Below, one piece after another: positions 41,301 to 51,616 of a stretch of 63,542 nucleotides of DNA. A model generated the notes under the pieces. It saw only the letters and a list, made by a program, of their open reading frames with translations, was not told the origin of the DNA and did no database searches. The position numbers and the translations under genes are program-made. Every line of letters begins with the position of its first letter. Position 1 is the stretch's first letter. The DNA is from Thermotogota bacterium ADurb.Bin062 (GTDB taxonomy: Bacteria; Thermotogota; Thermotogae; MWEM01): positions 1 through 63,542 of the forward strand of contig MWEM01000012.1 of assembly GCA_002071085.1 (NCBI GenBank), read 5' to 3'.

Positions 41301-42644
41301 TCAAAACTTGTACGCGATGGTCAGGAAGTAGACTAATCCATCGTCTTGCCATTTCACACCGGCTCCCAGCGACAGAGACCAAATCTGTATCTCTAATTCC
41401 GAAGTCGCATAAAGGCCCCTTTCGTATCCGGCTTCTGCTCTTGCGCGCAGGTGAAAGGGTTTTACATAAAACGCTTGGGTTTCTAACCGAATCTTGCCGT
41501 ACAGCTCTCGATTGTATCCCACGAGGGCAAAGAGGTTCGTACTTATCGGTTTGATTGTAAACCCGCCCGCCACGGTGATGTCGAAGGCGGTATCGGGGAA
41601 TGATATGCCGCTGAAGACGGAGAGCCACAAGGGCTCGAAGTAGATTTTGAAGCCCGGGCCGTATGACCGTCGGTTTTCGACGCCCAAGGAGAGAGAAAAG
41701 CGCCGCTCGATTCCGGGGTACCATACCAAATGCGGCAAGGGGTAGGGGTAGAGAAAATCGAGCCCGACATCGACGCTTCTAAACGGCCATTCTGTCTGTA
41801 GGATCGAAAGGCCGAACAGTTCGTCGGTGAGGAAAGGGCGGAAGGAAAACCCGTTCTTTTCTAATGAAAAGGAGACGTATTCGGCCGAAATGTCGGCCTG
41901 AAACACCGTTTCGCCCAGTAAGAGAGCGGCCGTATAGTTTTGACCAAATCCTTTCTCAAAGGAAAGGACGTTCGACTCCAACGATACGAGAACGTCCCAC
42001 GTGCTGTCTATTCCGATGCGGATGGATAGCGGATGGTCCATCGTGTTCTTCCCCTTGGGGTTCATAATCTGCGTGGACAAGGGGAAGGCGAGATCTTGCT
42101 CCGCTTCGACGGCTTTTACCCCTCTCTCTATCGGCAGCATCTTTCTTTTCTCCGGGTAGACTTCGATCGGCAAGACGAAGTCGAGCGCCTGGGTCATATC
42201 GCGCGCGGGCGGAGCGGCGGCGAGCGGCGGTTCGTCGCCAAAGGGTTTACCGGGCTTTCGAGGGTCTAGGATTTGTGGAATCGAAAACAGGGAGCTCTTT
42301 TGGAGGGAGATAAGAATCGTCGTCTCTTCTTTGAAGAGGAGCGCCCGCATTTTTTTATGCCTTAGTGTCAGCTCGGTCGCGAAAGATACCTCTTCGGCGA
42401 TCAAAGAGGTCGGCTTCTGAATGGGCGCGTAGATTTCTACCACGCGTTTCTCCAAAGGATCGATGGTGATCAGTTCCAGATGAAACAACGAACGGGGCGC
42501 TTTCATTAGGGTAGCGGGCAAGGTGCCCGTGATGGTGAAGCTCACCTCGGAGCCCATAAGAAGCGATGAAAAGAGGACGATCAACAAAAATAGAAACGGT
42601 TTCGCCGCACGGTGACTAAGAATGAATGTTTTGAGTCCCCTCAA
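41301..42644 (-). CDS. Putative outer-envelope beta-barrel protein
   Basis: This exported protein has about 447 residues: an N-terminal hydrophobic signal (PFLFLLIVLFSSLLMG), then a soluble region with a Pro/Ala linker, then a C-terminal half of alternating amphipathic strands (from about residue 240) ending in the aromatic YKF typical of barrel proteins assembled by BamA. No enzymatic motif is visible. It may be a toga/outer-membrane structural or transport protein. The start is uncertain: TTG at 42644 with GGAGAG upstream is chosen, because the longer frame to 42779 would read through the end of the GGDEF gene and lengthen the signal peptide implausibly. Confidence 0.65.
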   Translation of the reverse strand: MRGLKTFILSHRAAKPFLFLLIVLFSSLLMGSEVSFTITGTLPATLMKAPRSLFHLELITIDPLEKRVVEIYAPIQKPTSLIAEEVSFATELTLRHKKMRALLFKEETTILISLQKSSLFSIPQILDPRKPGKPFGDEPPLAAAPPARDMTQALDFVLPIEVYPEKRKMLPIERGVKAVEAEQDLAFPLSTQIMNPKGKNTMDHPLSIRIGIDSTWDVLVSLESNVLSFEKGFGQNYTAALLLGETVFQADISAEYVSFSLEKNGFSFRPFLTDELFGLSILQTEWPFRSVDVGLDFLYPYPLPHLVWYPGIERRFSLSLGVENRRSYGPGFKIYFEPLWLSVFSGISFPDTAFDITVAGGFTIKPISTNLFALVGYNRELYGKIRLETQAFYVKPFHLRARAEAGYERGLYATSELEIQIWSLSLGAGVKWQDDGLVYFLTIAYKF

Positions 42645-45600
42645 CGCGCTCTCCCATCGTCCAAAACTTGGTCGTTCTATTCTTGCCCGTATTTTTCGAA
42701 TGATATAGCGCTTTGTCGGCATCGGCGACCATCGTGGTGTGCGTATCGTATTGAACGGTATCGGTAGAGGCGACGCCAAAACTGATGGTCTTCGGCAACT
42801 CTGCGGTCATTTCCTTTAGCGGCTTCGGCAGATAGGTTTCATCCTCTATGGCTTTGCGGATGCGTTCCGCCATCCGATATGCCTCTTCGCCCGCCGTATT
42901 CGGAAGGATTAAAATGAACTCTTCTCCTCCGTATCGGCCGATGATGTCGTATTTCCGGCAACTGTTTCGCATCGTATGCGCGACCGTCACCAATATTTCG
43001 TCTCCGGTCTTGTGGCCGTATCGGTCGTTGAAGTGCTTGAAATCGTCCAAATCTCCCATAATGACGGAAAGGGGAGCGTTTGTCCTCAACGCTTTCTCCA
43101 TTTCCTCTTCCAACCGTTGGTTGTAGTACCACCGTGTGTACAGGCGCGTCAAGGGGTCGAGAATCGAAGACTTGTATGAAATCGCGTTTCCGATCGCCAT
43201 AGCCATAATCGGTTCCAGATAGTCAATGAAGGCCAAGTACTTTTCGTACTCTTCCTCATCGAGTCTCAGGTTTCGGTTCGAGATATACAGGAGCGCCTTT
43301 TTCGTGTCGTCTATGTAGAATTCCGTGCGCGACTCGAAGGGGTCCGGCGCGCTGAAGCATTTCTTCGTCAAAATCTCTTGAACCAGTTCATCACCGTCGG
43401 TCGAGTCCAATACGATCGTGCTCTGATAGAGAACCATTTGATTGGCGACGACGAGAATCCCGACTCGATTAACCGGAATGCTGGCCGCGATACAGTTGTT
43501 GAACTGGTCTAAAACTTCTTTAGGATCGGAAGAAGCGGTCAGTATCTTCGAAAAGTTGACGATCTGGCGTAGCACGGCGATTTCGTTGCTGAGCTTCACC
43601 AGGCTTCGTTCCAGTCTTTCGAAGGTGTCTTTCGTCCGTTGAGGATGCACTATTTCGGAATGGATCTCGACCGCCATCGCTGCCAAAAGGTCCTCAAAAA
43701 CTGCTTCGGTACCGAAGAATCGTTCTTTTATCCACTTGCAGGCTTGGTGATAAGAGCATTGCTTGTAGACCTCATAGGCATCCCGAGCGAATTTGCTGGC
43801 CTTCTTCGGGTTTCCTGTCGCATCGTAAAAAAGGGCCAAGCCTTCGTAGGTCATCGCCAAAGAGACGATATCGTGCGTTTTCAGGTGTTTGGATGCGGTA
43901 ATTTCGAGATGTTGCTCCACAATTTCGGGTGCCGCCTCCGCCAGCTTTTCGGGGAAAGCGACGGCAACCTCCTCATTCCAAAACGGGTTATTCTTGATGA
44001 GCTGCTCGTAAGCCTGTCGTACACTTTCCGGAGTGTTCGCGCGGTAAACCGCCACTACTTCTTGGTACCCGTACTCCATCATCGCTTCCGGAGCGGATTC
44101 GAGCAACATTTCCAAAGCCGCGTAATTCCGACTGAGCATAAAGAGCATCGCAGAAAACCGAGCGGTCATCCCAAAAAAAGTCTGGGTATCGGCCATACGT
44201 TTGGCACACTCGTAATCTTCTAGCGCCTCGTCCCATTGCTTGTTGTAGGCGTGATACAGCCCCTCGAGGAGGTAACTCCTCGCTAGGGCGTCTTTTTCAT
44301 TGAAGATCTGGGCGATCTCCCGGGCTTTTTCAAGGTAGTCAAACATTTTCGCGGTTTCACCGCTGTACAGAAAGCCGTTAGCCAGCTCTAGCGTAGGTTG
44401 GAGGGATTTTTGGGCAGAAAAGAATACTTTGGCGATTTTTATCGCGTTTTCGTAGTGCGGTTGGGCATAACCAGGCCCCAAAGGAAAGACGATGTTGCCG
44501 GCGGTCAGGAAGACATCAGGTAACAGGTAAGACATATGATACTTCTTGGCCCGCTCGATGTTGGCTTCACATATGGAATACGCAGGCTGCCAATTGTTCT
44601 TTCGCTCGTAAGCCTGCGCAATTAAGTTGTAAGCCATGATTTCCAATCTGTTATGCGCGTCGGTTTTTTTATTGCAGACACGCTCCAGAACCAAGTTGAG
44701 GAGCGACAGCGCGTTGTCTAACTCTCCGATTTTCACTTTCAACGTAGCACAGGCGTAGATCATCTGTGTAACCCAGAGCGCTTGTGATAGTTTTTTATCC
44801 TTAAACAAACCCGCTTGCCGCCCGCACATCTCATCCGCTTTCTGGTACTCTCCTTTGATGATGCGGTTGGCTATGCACAGGTAACGATAGTTTTCGGTAT
44901 TATACAGAGACTCTTCCATAGATTCGGGAAAAGGCTTGCCGTCATAAGCGCAAAGGATCGCGTACCAGCCGAGCATCGATGGCGATATCTCTTCGGGTTT
45001 CAGCAGCTGAAAGACCTCATCCATATATCCCCGAGCCGTTTCGAAGCCTTCGTTTTTTCTGAAGGCTTTACGAGAGGCGCATAAATAGATCTTCGCGGCC
45101 ATCCTCGTTTCACCGATCTCCTTGTAATGCCAAGCCTGCTTGTTTAACTGGCTCCCGTATTCGGCAAACCGGCGGTGTAATCGATATCGCAGCTCTTGCG
45201 GGCAGCGAGCGTAAGATTGTTCCCATATCTCCTGTAAAGAGAAGCGAAACAGGTGATCCTCCGTGAAAAATAAACCGAGGTCCTGAAAGTGCCAAAAGCT
45301 CTTTCTAAGTTTCTCCAAGGGCAGATCGATCGCTTCACCGAGAGCGTCAAGCTCTTCGGCAGTGAATTTTTCCGAAAGACACGCGATCTTGGACAGAAGC
45401 GACTGCTCTTCGGGTTCTAGCGAAGGGAACATCGTCGAGATGTAATCGCCAAACCCGTCGATCGATGTCATATCCTCGGAGAGAACCCAGCGTCCGTCTT
45501 CGATAAAGAGCTTTCCGGACCCATTGAGGAGGTTGAGTAGGCTGATAATGTACCCAGGATAGCCGCCGGTGATTTTTGAAATCCAAAGCACCTTGTCTTT

Positions 45601-46869
45601 ATGTTTTTTTACGAACCGTTCGCCCAACATCAACTCCAACAGTTTTTCCGTTTGCTCTTCGGTAAACGGACGTAGGTGGATGAGGTGTTCGTAGTCGATA
45701 GTCCCTTTCTCTCTCAACTGCGTCATCGCGATCACGATTTGATTGTCCACGATCATATTTCGGATGCTTTTCAACAGCCGAGAGTACCGTTCGTCCGCCA
45801 GTTCGATATCGTCAACCAATATGGCAAGTTTATCTACCGAGGTCAAGAGTTTCCCCACGATAGAGAGCACTCGGTCAAAATTGTAGACATCCCCCAAATC
45901 CCAAAGGTAAGAGAAATCCTCTTCATCGATACCGACTTTGGCCGGCGACTCCACGATCTGTAAGAGCTCCTGTGCGAATCGCTGCAAATCGGAGGCCACA
46001 ATCGTCTTCCATCCCTCGTTCCACATTTCGTTTTGTGCCAACGTCAGGAAACTGCTCTTCCCGACGCGAGTCTGGCCGCGAATCACGATCAGACTGACTC
46101 CGCGGTGTTTTCTTTCGTTCAGGAGAGACATAAAGGCGGCCAGTTCTTTTTCGCGCTCGATGATATTCGGTGAGATGAATTCGCGTTTAATCGCCGTCGA
46201 AAGCGCCTTGGGCAAACCGGCAAATTGTGGCTGCGAAAGGATACGCGAGTAATGGGTCGGCCTATTTGCCGGGTTCGGATCGGTCATTTGCGTGACGGGA
46301 TCACGAACCTCAGTCAGTATCCGCTCGGGCAAAATCGCCTCCAGTATCCTTCCGAGAACGTAGACGTCAGAGGCCGGCGTGGGCTGTTTCCCCTCCAACA
46401 GCTCACTCGCCACAACCACGGTAGACCGATTGAGCAGGTTTTTTAACGAGTTTTGCCGGTAGTTCACCCAAAGCGGCGTCAAGAAGTACAACCGATCGGA
46501 AATGAGTAGGTCCGGAAGCCCCCAAACCCCAAAACCGATCGATGAGGCGTGTTGAAAGAGTTCGAAGTTTTCAAGCAGCGATTGCGCGATTTGGAGACGG
46601 TGCCCCTCTTCAAGGATGCTGTTATGGACGTCAGATTCTTCGTGAAACGGGAAATGAAAAACCGGGGGATTGACATCCAAACCCACATAATCCGGGTATA
46701 GAAACCGACTCCGCGCTTTTGAAATAGCGGTGATCCGATCCGCAAGCTTATCGAGACTTAAGCCGTATGCCTCCCTCGACAGGTGCTTCGAACGTTTATA
46801 GGTTCCTTCGTGCTCGATGAGGTACTCGTCCCCATCATAATTCGAGCGTAAGAGCTTTATGATGCGCAA
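42616..46869 (-). CDS. Giant signalling protein: pseudokinase, STAND-like ATPase, TPR, GAF-like, GGDEF
   Basis: This 1417-residue cytoplasmic protein has five parts. An N-terminal protein-kinase-like region (about 1-230) keeps the late-lobe DVYVLGRILEAI and NRPTHYSRIL but lacks HRD and DFG. A P-loop ATPase with GQTRVGKSS near 260 and a Walker B-like AILVDDIEL near 345 follows. Long TPR-like helices (about 560-1050) come next, then a GAF-like region (about 1080-1230). The diguanylate cyclase at the end has an intact GGEEF (near 1310) and an RKYD inhibitory site five residues before it. It would make cyclic di-GMP in response to an unknown input. It starts at TTG 46869 after AAGGA and leads the nine-gene run. 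Confidence 0.86.
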   Translation of the reverse strand: MRIIKLLRSNYDGDEYLIEHEGTYKRSKHLSREAYGLSLDKLADRITAISKARSRFLYPDYVGLDVNPPVFHFPFHEESDVHNSILEEGHRLQIAQSLLENFELFQHASSIGFGVWGLPDLLISDRLYFLTPLWVNYRQNSLKNLLNRSTVVVASELLEGKQPTPASDVYVLGRILEAILPERILTEVRDPVTQMTDPNPANRPTHYSRILSQPQFAGLPKALSTAIKREFISPNIIEREKELAAFMSLLNERKHRGVSLIVIRGQTRVGKSSFLTLAQNEMWNEGWKTIVASDLQRFAQELLQIVESPAKVGIDEEDFSYLWDLGDVYNFDRVLSIVGKLLTSVDKLAILVDDIELADERYSRLLKSIRNMIVDNQIVIAMTQLREKGTIDYEHLIHLRPFTEEQTEKLLELMLGERFVKKHKDKVLWISKITGGYPGYIISLLNLLNGSGKLFIEDGRWVLSEDMTSIDGFGDYISTMFPSLEPEEQSLLSKIACLSEKFTAEELDALGEAIDLPLEKLRKSFWHFQDLGLFFTEDHLFRFSLQEIWEQSYARCPQELRYRLHRRFAEYGSQLNKQAWHYKEIGETRMAAKIYLCASRKAFRKNEGFETARGYMDEVFQLLKPEEISPSMLGWYAILCAYDGKPFPESMEESLYNTENYRYLCIANRIIKGEYQKADEMCGRQAGLFKDKKLSQALWVTQMIYACATLKVKIGELDNALSLLNLVLERVCNKKTDAHNRLEIMAYNLIAQAYERKNNWQPAYSICEANIERAKKYHMSYLLPDVFLTAGNIVFPLGPGYAQPHYENAIKIAKVFFSAQKSLQPTLELANGFLYSGETAKMFDYLEKAREIAQIFNEKDALARSYLLEGLYHAYNKQWDEALEDYECAKRMADTQTFFGMTARFSAMLFMLSRNYAALEMLLESAPEAMMEYGYQEVVAVYRANTPESVRQAYEQLIKNNPFWNEEVAVAFPEKLAEAAPEIVEQHLEITASKHLKTHDIVSLAMTYEGLALFYDATGNPKKASKFARDAYEVYKQCSYHQACKWIKERFFGTEAVFEDLLAAMAVEIHSEIVHPQRTKDTFERLERSLVKLSNEIAVLRQIVNFSKILTASSDPKEVLDQFNNCIAASIPVNRVGILVVANQMVLYQSTIVLDSTDGDELVQEILTKKCFSAPDPFESRTEFYIDDTKKALLYISNRNLRLDEEEYEKYLAFIDYLEPIMAMAIGNAISYKSSILDPLTRLYTRWYYNQRLEEEMEKALRTNAPLSVIMGDLDDFKHFNDRYGHKTGDEILVTVAHTMRNSCRKYDIIGRYGGEEFILILPNTAGEEAYRMAERIRKAIEDETYLPKPLKEMTAELPKTISFGVASTDTVQYDTHTTMVADADKALYHSKNTGKNRTTKFWTMGERVEGTQNIHS

Positions 46870-46968
46870 CTGATCACGTCCTTATGTGTGAAAGCCTCGC
46901 TGTTGCCCTCAAGCGGCGGTGCTTCAATTTCTTATGAAAATCATCGTCCACTCGACATTACCCCATTA

Positions 46969-46977
46969 AGTATAACA
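46969..46977 (-). promoter_or_regulatory. Extended -10 promoter of the 46869-to-32400 operon
   Basis: The minus strand reads TGTTATACT about 100 bases before the TTG start. The -35 region is weak. The 46870-47868 gap beyond it is occupied by repeats. Confidence 0.55.
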
Positions 46978-47014
46978 CAAAGTACTGTCCTGGAAAAACG
47001 TTGTGTGGGTCAAG

Positions 47015-47760
47015 TTGTAGGGTTATCGCGGGGTAACCAGCGGGCTGACTTCGGAAGCCCACGAAGTCTCGCAATACGCCCTTAGCCCCTTCTACGCGCA
47101 ATAGGACCGTGCAAACACATATCGCGTCGCCGCATAAAGAAGGGGCGCTTACGCCGCGATGCTGCACTTGTGAATGCCTACTTTTAAGTTGGTATGTCTT
47201 GAAAAATGGTTTCGCTCCGAGAGAACTATGAACCCACGCCGCACTAAAGTACAGCATTCCCAGGCGCTCCCAGTGCCTTCCCAGAGAGACAGATCGACTG
47301 GAAGTCGGCCCCACGAGTTTTCTTCGGTCTTTTCTCTGTGTTCTCTGTGTTCTCTGTGCCCTCTGTGCGAACCCTGTTTTTCAAGGCATAAACAAACCCG
47401 TATCGCGCCGTCGCATAAAGAAGGGACGCTTACGCCGCGATGCTGCACTTGGGAACGCCAACTTTTAAGTTGGCATGTCTTGAAAAATGGTCTTGCTCCG
47501 AGAGAACAATGAGCCCATGCCGCACTAAAGTACGGCGTTCCCAGTCCACAGAAACCCGCGATACGCCCTTTTCCCCTTCTACGCCGCGATGCTGCACTTG
47601 GGAGCGCCTGGGAACGCCAACTTTTAAGTTGGCATGTCTTGAAAAATGATCTTGCTCCGAGTGAACAATGAACCCATGCCGAACTAAAGTTCGGCGTTCC
47701 CAGCCTACAGAAACCCGCGATACGCCCTTAGTCCCTTCATTATTACCCCGCGATGACTAC
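47015..47760. repeat. Intergenic repeat cluster 5
   Basis: This contains one ATCGCGGGGT element with a diverged partner near 47025-47100, and two copies of the ATCGCG(C/T)CG...GCCGCGAT element near 47128 and 47402. A CTCTGTGTTCTCTGTG tract of four 9-bp units lies near 47330. At least six palindromes are spaced regularly: near 47170, 47235, 47457, 47518, 47620 and 47677. The block of CCAACTTTTAAGTTGG followed 60 bases later by CCGCACTAAAGTACGG or CCGAACTAAAGTTCGG occurs twice in a row with only small changes (47440-47545 and 47600-47705). No gene is visible. Confidence 0.85.
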
Positions 47761-47868
47761 ATGAACTAAAAATCATTGCGTTTCCGGTTTTTTTAAGAAA
47801 ACAGCGACGGGGAAAAATCTCACCCAATTTTTATTTCAGTTCGCAGTGACCCCGCTAATTCAAATCGA

Positions 47869-48798
47869 CTATGAGGTCTTTTGTCCGTCCGCGTCTTTCA
47901 TCAAAATTTCCAGCATCTTCATCTCAAGCACGTTTTCCGGGGTTAAGCCGTCCAGCCGAAGGTAGAAGGAAGCGACATCGATGAGAGCCTGTAACGGCGT
48001 AAGGCCTACGATTTCCGAACTGTCTATCGCGACCGCGTACCGCTCGGCCTCCAACTTCACCATTTCATAGACGCGGAACAGCGTACTTCTTTTGTAGTTG
48101 GTCATATTGATGGACACCTGAACCATCTGTTTTTCCTTCAGTTCCATCCCCAACGCCTTGACATACCGAAATCCCCCGCTGATATTGCGTATCGCTTTGG
48201 CGATTTTGTTGGCGATCTCCAGGTCCTGGGTTCTAAGGTTGATATTGAAGGCGATTAAAAATTCCCGCACTCCCACGGCACAGGCGCCCGCGGAAGGGTG
48301 TATCTCCCTTCTGCCAAAGTCCGGGCACCATTCCGGCTTCTGGATTTTCGCCGCGAACCCTTCGAACTGTCCTTGCCGTATATTGGAGAGATCCTTTCTC
48401 TCATCCCGGGTGGCCGATTTTTCATAGAGGTATACGGGGATCTCCAGTTCCTCCGCTATTCTCTTTCCCAAGGTGGCCGCGTGTGTGACACACTCTTCAA
48501 CGGTCACATTCCTCAAGGGTATCAAAGGGATCACGTCGGTGGCCCCCATCCTGGGGTGTTCTCCTCGGTGAACGCGGAGATCGATTAGCTCGGAGGCTTT
48601 TTTGGTCATATCAAACAGCGCCTTCAAGACGGACTCGGGTTCTCCTACCATAGTCACGACGCTCCGGTTATGATCGTAGTCCAGAGATTCGTCTAGTATC
48701 CACACGTGATCGTAGGCCTTCGCTTGCGCCACGATCGCATCCACGACTTCTTTGCGTCGGCCTTCACTGAAGTTCGGTACGGTCTCGATCCATTTCAT
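47869..48798 (-). CDS. Glutamate formimidoyltransferase
   Basis: This 309-residue enzyme transfers the formimino group of formiminoglutamate to tetrahydrofolate at the end of histidine breakdown. The N-terminus WIETVPNFSEGRR, the DYDHNRSVVTMVGEPE block, HRGEHPRMGATDVIPLIP and HPSAGACAVGVREFLIAFN match the formyltransferase half of FTCD. The cyclodeaminase half is absent, as in many stand-alone bacterial forms. The ATG at 48798 with GGGAGGG upstream is used rather than the frame start at 48825, which would lie inside polA. No other histidine-degradation gene is nearby. Confidence 0.9.
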   Translation of the reverse strand: MKWIETVPNFSEGRRKEVVDAIVAQAKAYDHVWILDESLDYDHNRSVVTMVGEPESVLKALFDMTKKASELIDLRVHRGEHPRMGATDVIPLIPLRNVTVEECVTHAATLGKRIAEELEIPVYLYEKSATRDERKDLSNIRQGQFEGFAAKIQKPEWCPDFGRREIHPSAGACAVGVREFLIAFNINLRTQDLEIANKIAKAIRNISGGFRYVKALGMELKEKQMVQVSINMTNYKRSTLFRVYEMVKLEAERYAVAIDSSEIVGLTPLQALIDVASFYLRLDGLTPENVLEMKMLEILMKDADGQKTS

Positions 48799-48811
48799 CG
48801 CTTTTCCCTCC

Positions 48812-51616
48812 CTAATAATGCTCACTGACTTCTATGTCCACTTTTAAAGAGATGCTATTCAGAAGCGGAATCCCCTTCATTCCGCCCGCGTGTGCGCCGT
48901 ATGCAGAGTGCGGCTCGCCGACGAGGACCTGTTCCATCTCTTCGGCGACGATAGCCTGTAAGGAGGCCTTTTCGGATTCAGGTAACTCGAAAACCAATTC
49001 GTCATGTACCTGCAAAATCAGGCGCGCCTGCAATCCCTCTCTTTTCAGCCTTTCATATATCCGGATCATCGCGATCTTGATCACATCCGCCGCCGTCCCT
49101 TGAACCGGGGAGTTGATCGCCACCCGTTCCGCCTCTTTACGTAGCCCCGGGTTCCTCGCGGCGATGAACGGTATCCTACGAAGCCTGCCGTAGAGCGTTC
49201 TTACGATACCGTCCGAATTCGCGAGAGCGATGGCCGCGTTCATATAGTCTTTGATGCCCGGATAGGCGCGAAAATACGCGTCTATGAATTTTTCGGCGTC
49301 TTTCCTCCCAATTCCCAATCTCGAGGACAGCCCGAAAGACGAGACGCCGTAAATGATCGAAAAGTTGATCATCTTGCCGATACGCCGTTGATTTTCGTCG
49401 ACTTCGGACCACGGGATATCGAATAGCCTGGAGGCCGTGTACCGATGGATATCCTGGCTTCTTCGGAATGCTTCGAGCAAATGGGTGTCCTGAGACAGGA
49501 AGGCCATCACCCGCAACTCGATTTGGGAATAGTCCGCGCTCAGCAACAACCAGCCGGGTCTCTGAGGTTTGATCGCCGCGCGGATCTCTTTGCCCTCTTC
49601 GTTCTTCACAGGAAGGTTTTGCAGGTTCGGTTCGCTACTGCTCAAGCGGCCGGTCGCTGTTCCCGCCTGATTGAAGGAAGTGTGTACCCGTTGCGTTTTC
49701 GGGTGGATCAGGTTTGGGATCGCGTCGATATACGTGGTCTTGAGCTTATTCAGCTTGCGGTACTCGAGGATCTTCTCCGCGATCTCGTATTCTCCGGCCA
49801 GCTCTTCCAACACCGATTTGTCGGTGGAGTAGCGTTTGCTCTTTGCAGTGCTCTTTTTGGAAGGCAAGCCCAGCTTTTCGAACAAGACCTTTCCTAACTG
49901 AATCGGCGAGTCCAAATTGAAAGGCTCTCCGGCGAGGCTCACCACCTCTTTTTCAAGCCCTTTTATCTGCGCTCCCATCCTTTCCGAAAGGTCGAGTAGC
50001 GCTTCGCGGTCGAAATACACCCCGGTCGTTTCCATCTCAACTAGGACTCTCAGCAAGGGCATCTCGATCCTTTCGAACAACGGGTCCAGACCGTTCTCTT
50101 TCAGTTCCGGTTCGAAGCGGCGGCATAACCTCAGGGAAAGGTCCGCGTCCTCCACCGAATACCGAGCGGCCTGTTCGATCGGAATTTGAGAAAAGTCCCG
50201 CGCGAAGGGATGCGCGCTCATCAGATCCTTGTAGCTCAACGGGGCTTGCGATGAGACCTCGAGCGCCAGGCCGTCGAGATGGAAGCGTGAGCGGTCCGGG
50301 TCCAAGAGATACGCCGCGATCATCGTGTCGAAGTAGCGCTCCGGCAGCGGGTATCCGTTGTGCGCAACCACCTCGAAATCGTATTTGAGATTATGTCCGA
50401 TCACCCGTTTCTCTTTGAGCGCTTTAAAAAACTCCGCGACCAGCGGTTCGGAAAGGTTCGGACCCTCGACATGCGCGACGGGCAAGTAGAATCCCGCTCG
50501 CTCCGCCATCGAAATTGAAAGGCCCACCAAGCGCGCATCTCTTGTGTTCAAGGAATCCGTTTCGGTGTCAAACGCGCAATCCTCGACCTTATGCATCGCC
50601 TCGAGAAGTTGACGGAACCCTATTTCGTCCACGACGACGCGATAGTCCCGGTCTTCTTCAGTTGGAGCGGGAGACGCTTCTTGACACGCCGACGACGTCG
50701 GTATCGCCTCCTGTTCCCGTTCGCTCGTCCCGTCCCCTCCCGCTCCGAAGAGCGTCGGCATCCATTCTCGCTCGAGACTTCTGAACTCAAAACGGCGGAA
50801 ATCCTGCAGCAACTGGGTGGGGTTCACCGAATGATAGCGTAGATCTTCAAAATCCTGAGAAATGGGGATATCGGCTTTCAACCTCACCAGCTGCTGGCTC
50901 AGAAAGGCGTCCGCTCGGCCCTCCGTTAGCTTCCCACGTAGCTTTTCCGGAACGCTATCGAGATGCTCGTAGATGGCGTCCAACGTTGGGTACTCCGTGA
51001 GGAGCTGAAGCGCGCCTTTTTCACCGATGCCCCGAATGCCGGGGATATTGTCTGTCTTGTCGCCGACGATCGATAGGTAGTCGATCATCTGCGCCGGAGT
51101 CACGCCGTACTTCTCTAGAACCTTCTCGCGATCATAGACAACCAAGTCGGCGACTCCCTTTTCTGCGCGCAGCATTTTCACTTTATCGTCGATGAGCTGG
51201 CAAAGGTCTTTATCGCTGGTGAGGATCCATATTTCATCACATAGGTCCCGGTACTTCCTCACGTAGGTGGCGATCAGGTCGTCGGCTTCGAAGCCTTCCA
51301 TCGATAGGACCGGAATCCCGAATCCTTCCGCCAATGGAGCCACTTCCTTCATCTGTTCCCTCAAAGTCTCCGGCATAGGCGGGCGCTGCGCCTTATATTC
51401 GTCCAGCAACTCCGTTCTGAAGGTGGTCCGCCCCGCATCCATAAAGAAGGTGACGTATTGCCCCTCGAGGAGGCGCTCTCTGGACAACTTCGTCAGCATT
51501 CGCGCGAGGCCGTAAAGCGCGTTGACCGGTTGGCCTTTGGAGGTGTTCAGCTCCTTGATGCCGTAATAGGCTTTGTACACCAAGCCGGTTCCGTCTATCA
51601 GGTACAGCTTTCGCAT
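48812..51616 (-). CDS. polA: DNA polymerase I
   Basis: This 934-residue polymerase has three domains. The 5'-3' exonuclease (about 1-290) has VTFFMDAGRTTFR and FEADDLIATY. The 3'-5' exonuclease has an intact proofreading motif, FDTETDSL, near 350 and YSVEDADL near 490. The polymerase domain has motif A LLSADYSQIELRV near 695, motif B RRIGKMINFSIIYG near 745 and motif C LQVHDELVFE near 875. It fills gaps and removes primers. Its stop overlaps no neighbour; ATG 51616 follows the phosphoesterase stop at 51617 directly. Confidence 0.95.
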   Translation of the reverse strand: MRKLYLIDGTGLVYKAYYGIKELNTSKGQPVNALYGLARMLTKLSRERLLEGQYVTFFMDAGRTTFRTELLDEYKAQRPPMPETLREQMKEVAPLAEGFGIPVLSMEGFEADDLIATYVRKYRDLCDEIWILTSDKDLCQLIDDKVKMLRAEKGVADLVVYDREKVLEKYGVTPAQMIDYLSIVGDKTDNIPGIRGIGEKGALQLLTEYPTLDAIYEHLDSVPEKLRGKLTEGRADAFLSQQLVRLKADIPISQDFEDLRYHSVNPTQLLQDFRRFEFRSLEREWMPTLFGAGGDGTSEREQEAIPTSSACQEASPAPTEEDRDYRVVVDEIGFRQLLEAMHKVEDCAFDTETDSLNTRDARLVGLSISMAERAGFYLPVAHVEGPNLSEPLVAEFFKALKEKRVIGHNLKYDFEVVAHNGYPLPERYFDTMIAAYLLDPDRSRFHLDGLALEVSSQAPLSYKDLMSAHPFARDFSQIPIEQAARYSVEDADLSLRLCRRFEPELKENGLDPLFERIEMPLLRVLVEMETTGVYFDREALLDLSERMGAQIKGLEKEVVSLAGEPFNLDSPIQLGKVLFEKLGLPSKKSTAKSKRYSTDKSVLEELAGEYEIAEKILEYRKLNKLKTTYIDAIPNLIHPKTQRVHTSFNQAGTATGRLSSSEPNLQNLPVKNEEGKEIRAAIKPQRPGWLLLSADYSQIELRVMAFLSQDTHLLEAFRRSQDIHRYTASRLFDIPWSEVDENQRRIGKMINFSIIYGVSSFGLSSRLGIGRKDAEKFIDAYFRAYPGIKDYMNAAIALANSDGIVRTLYGRLRRIPFIAARNPGLRKEAERVAINSPVQGTAADVIKIAMIRIYERLKREGLQARLILQVHDELVFELPESEKASLQAIVAEEMEQVLVGEPHSAYGAHAGGMKGIPLLNSISLKVDIEVSEHY

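Noticed and set aside
42645..42779. Upstream extension of the envelope barrel gene into the GGDEF gene
   Set aside because: It would overlap the other gene by 164 bases and place about 45 charged residues before the signal peptide. The TTG at 42644 is more plausible, though not certain.
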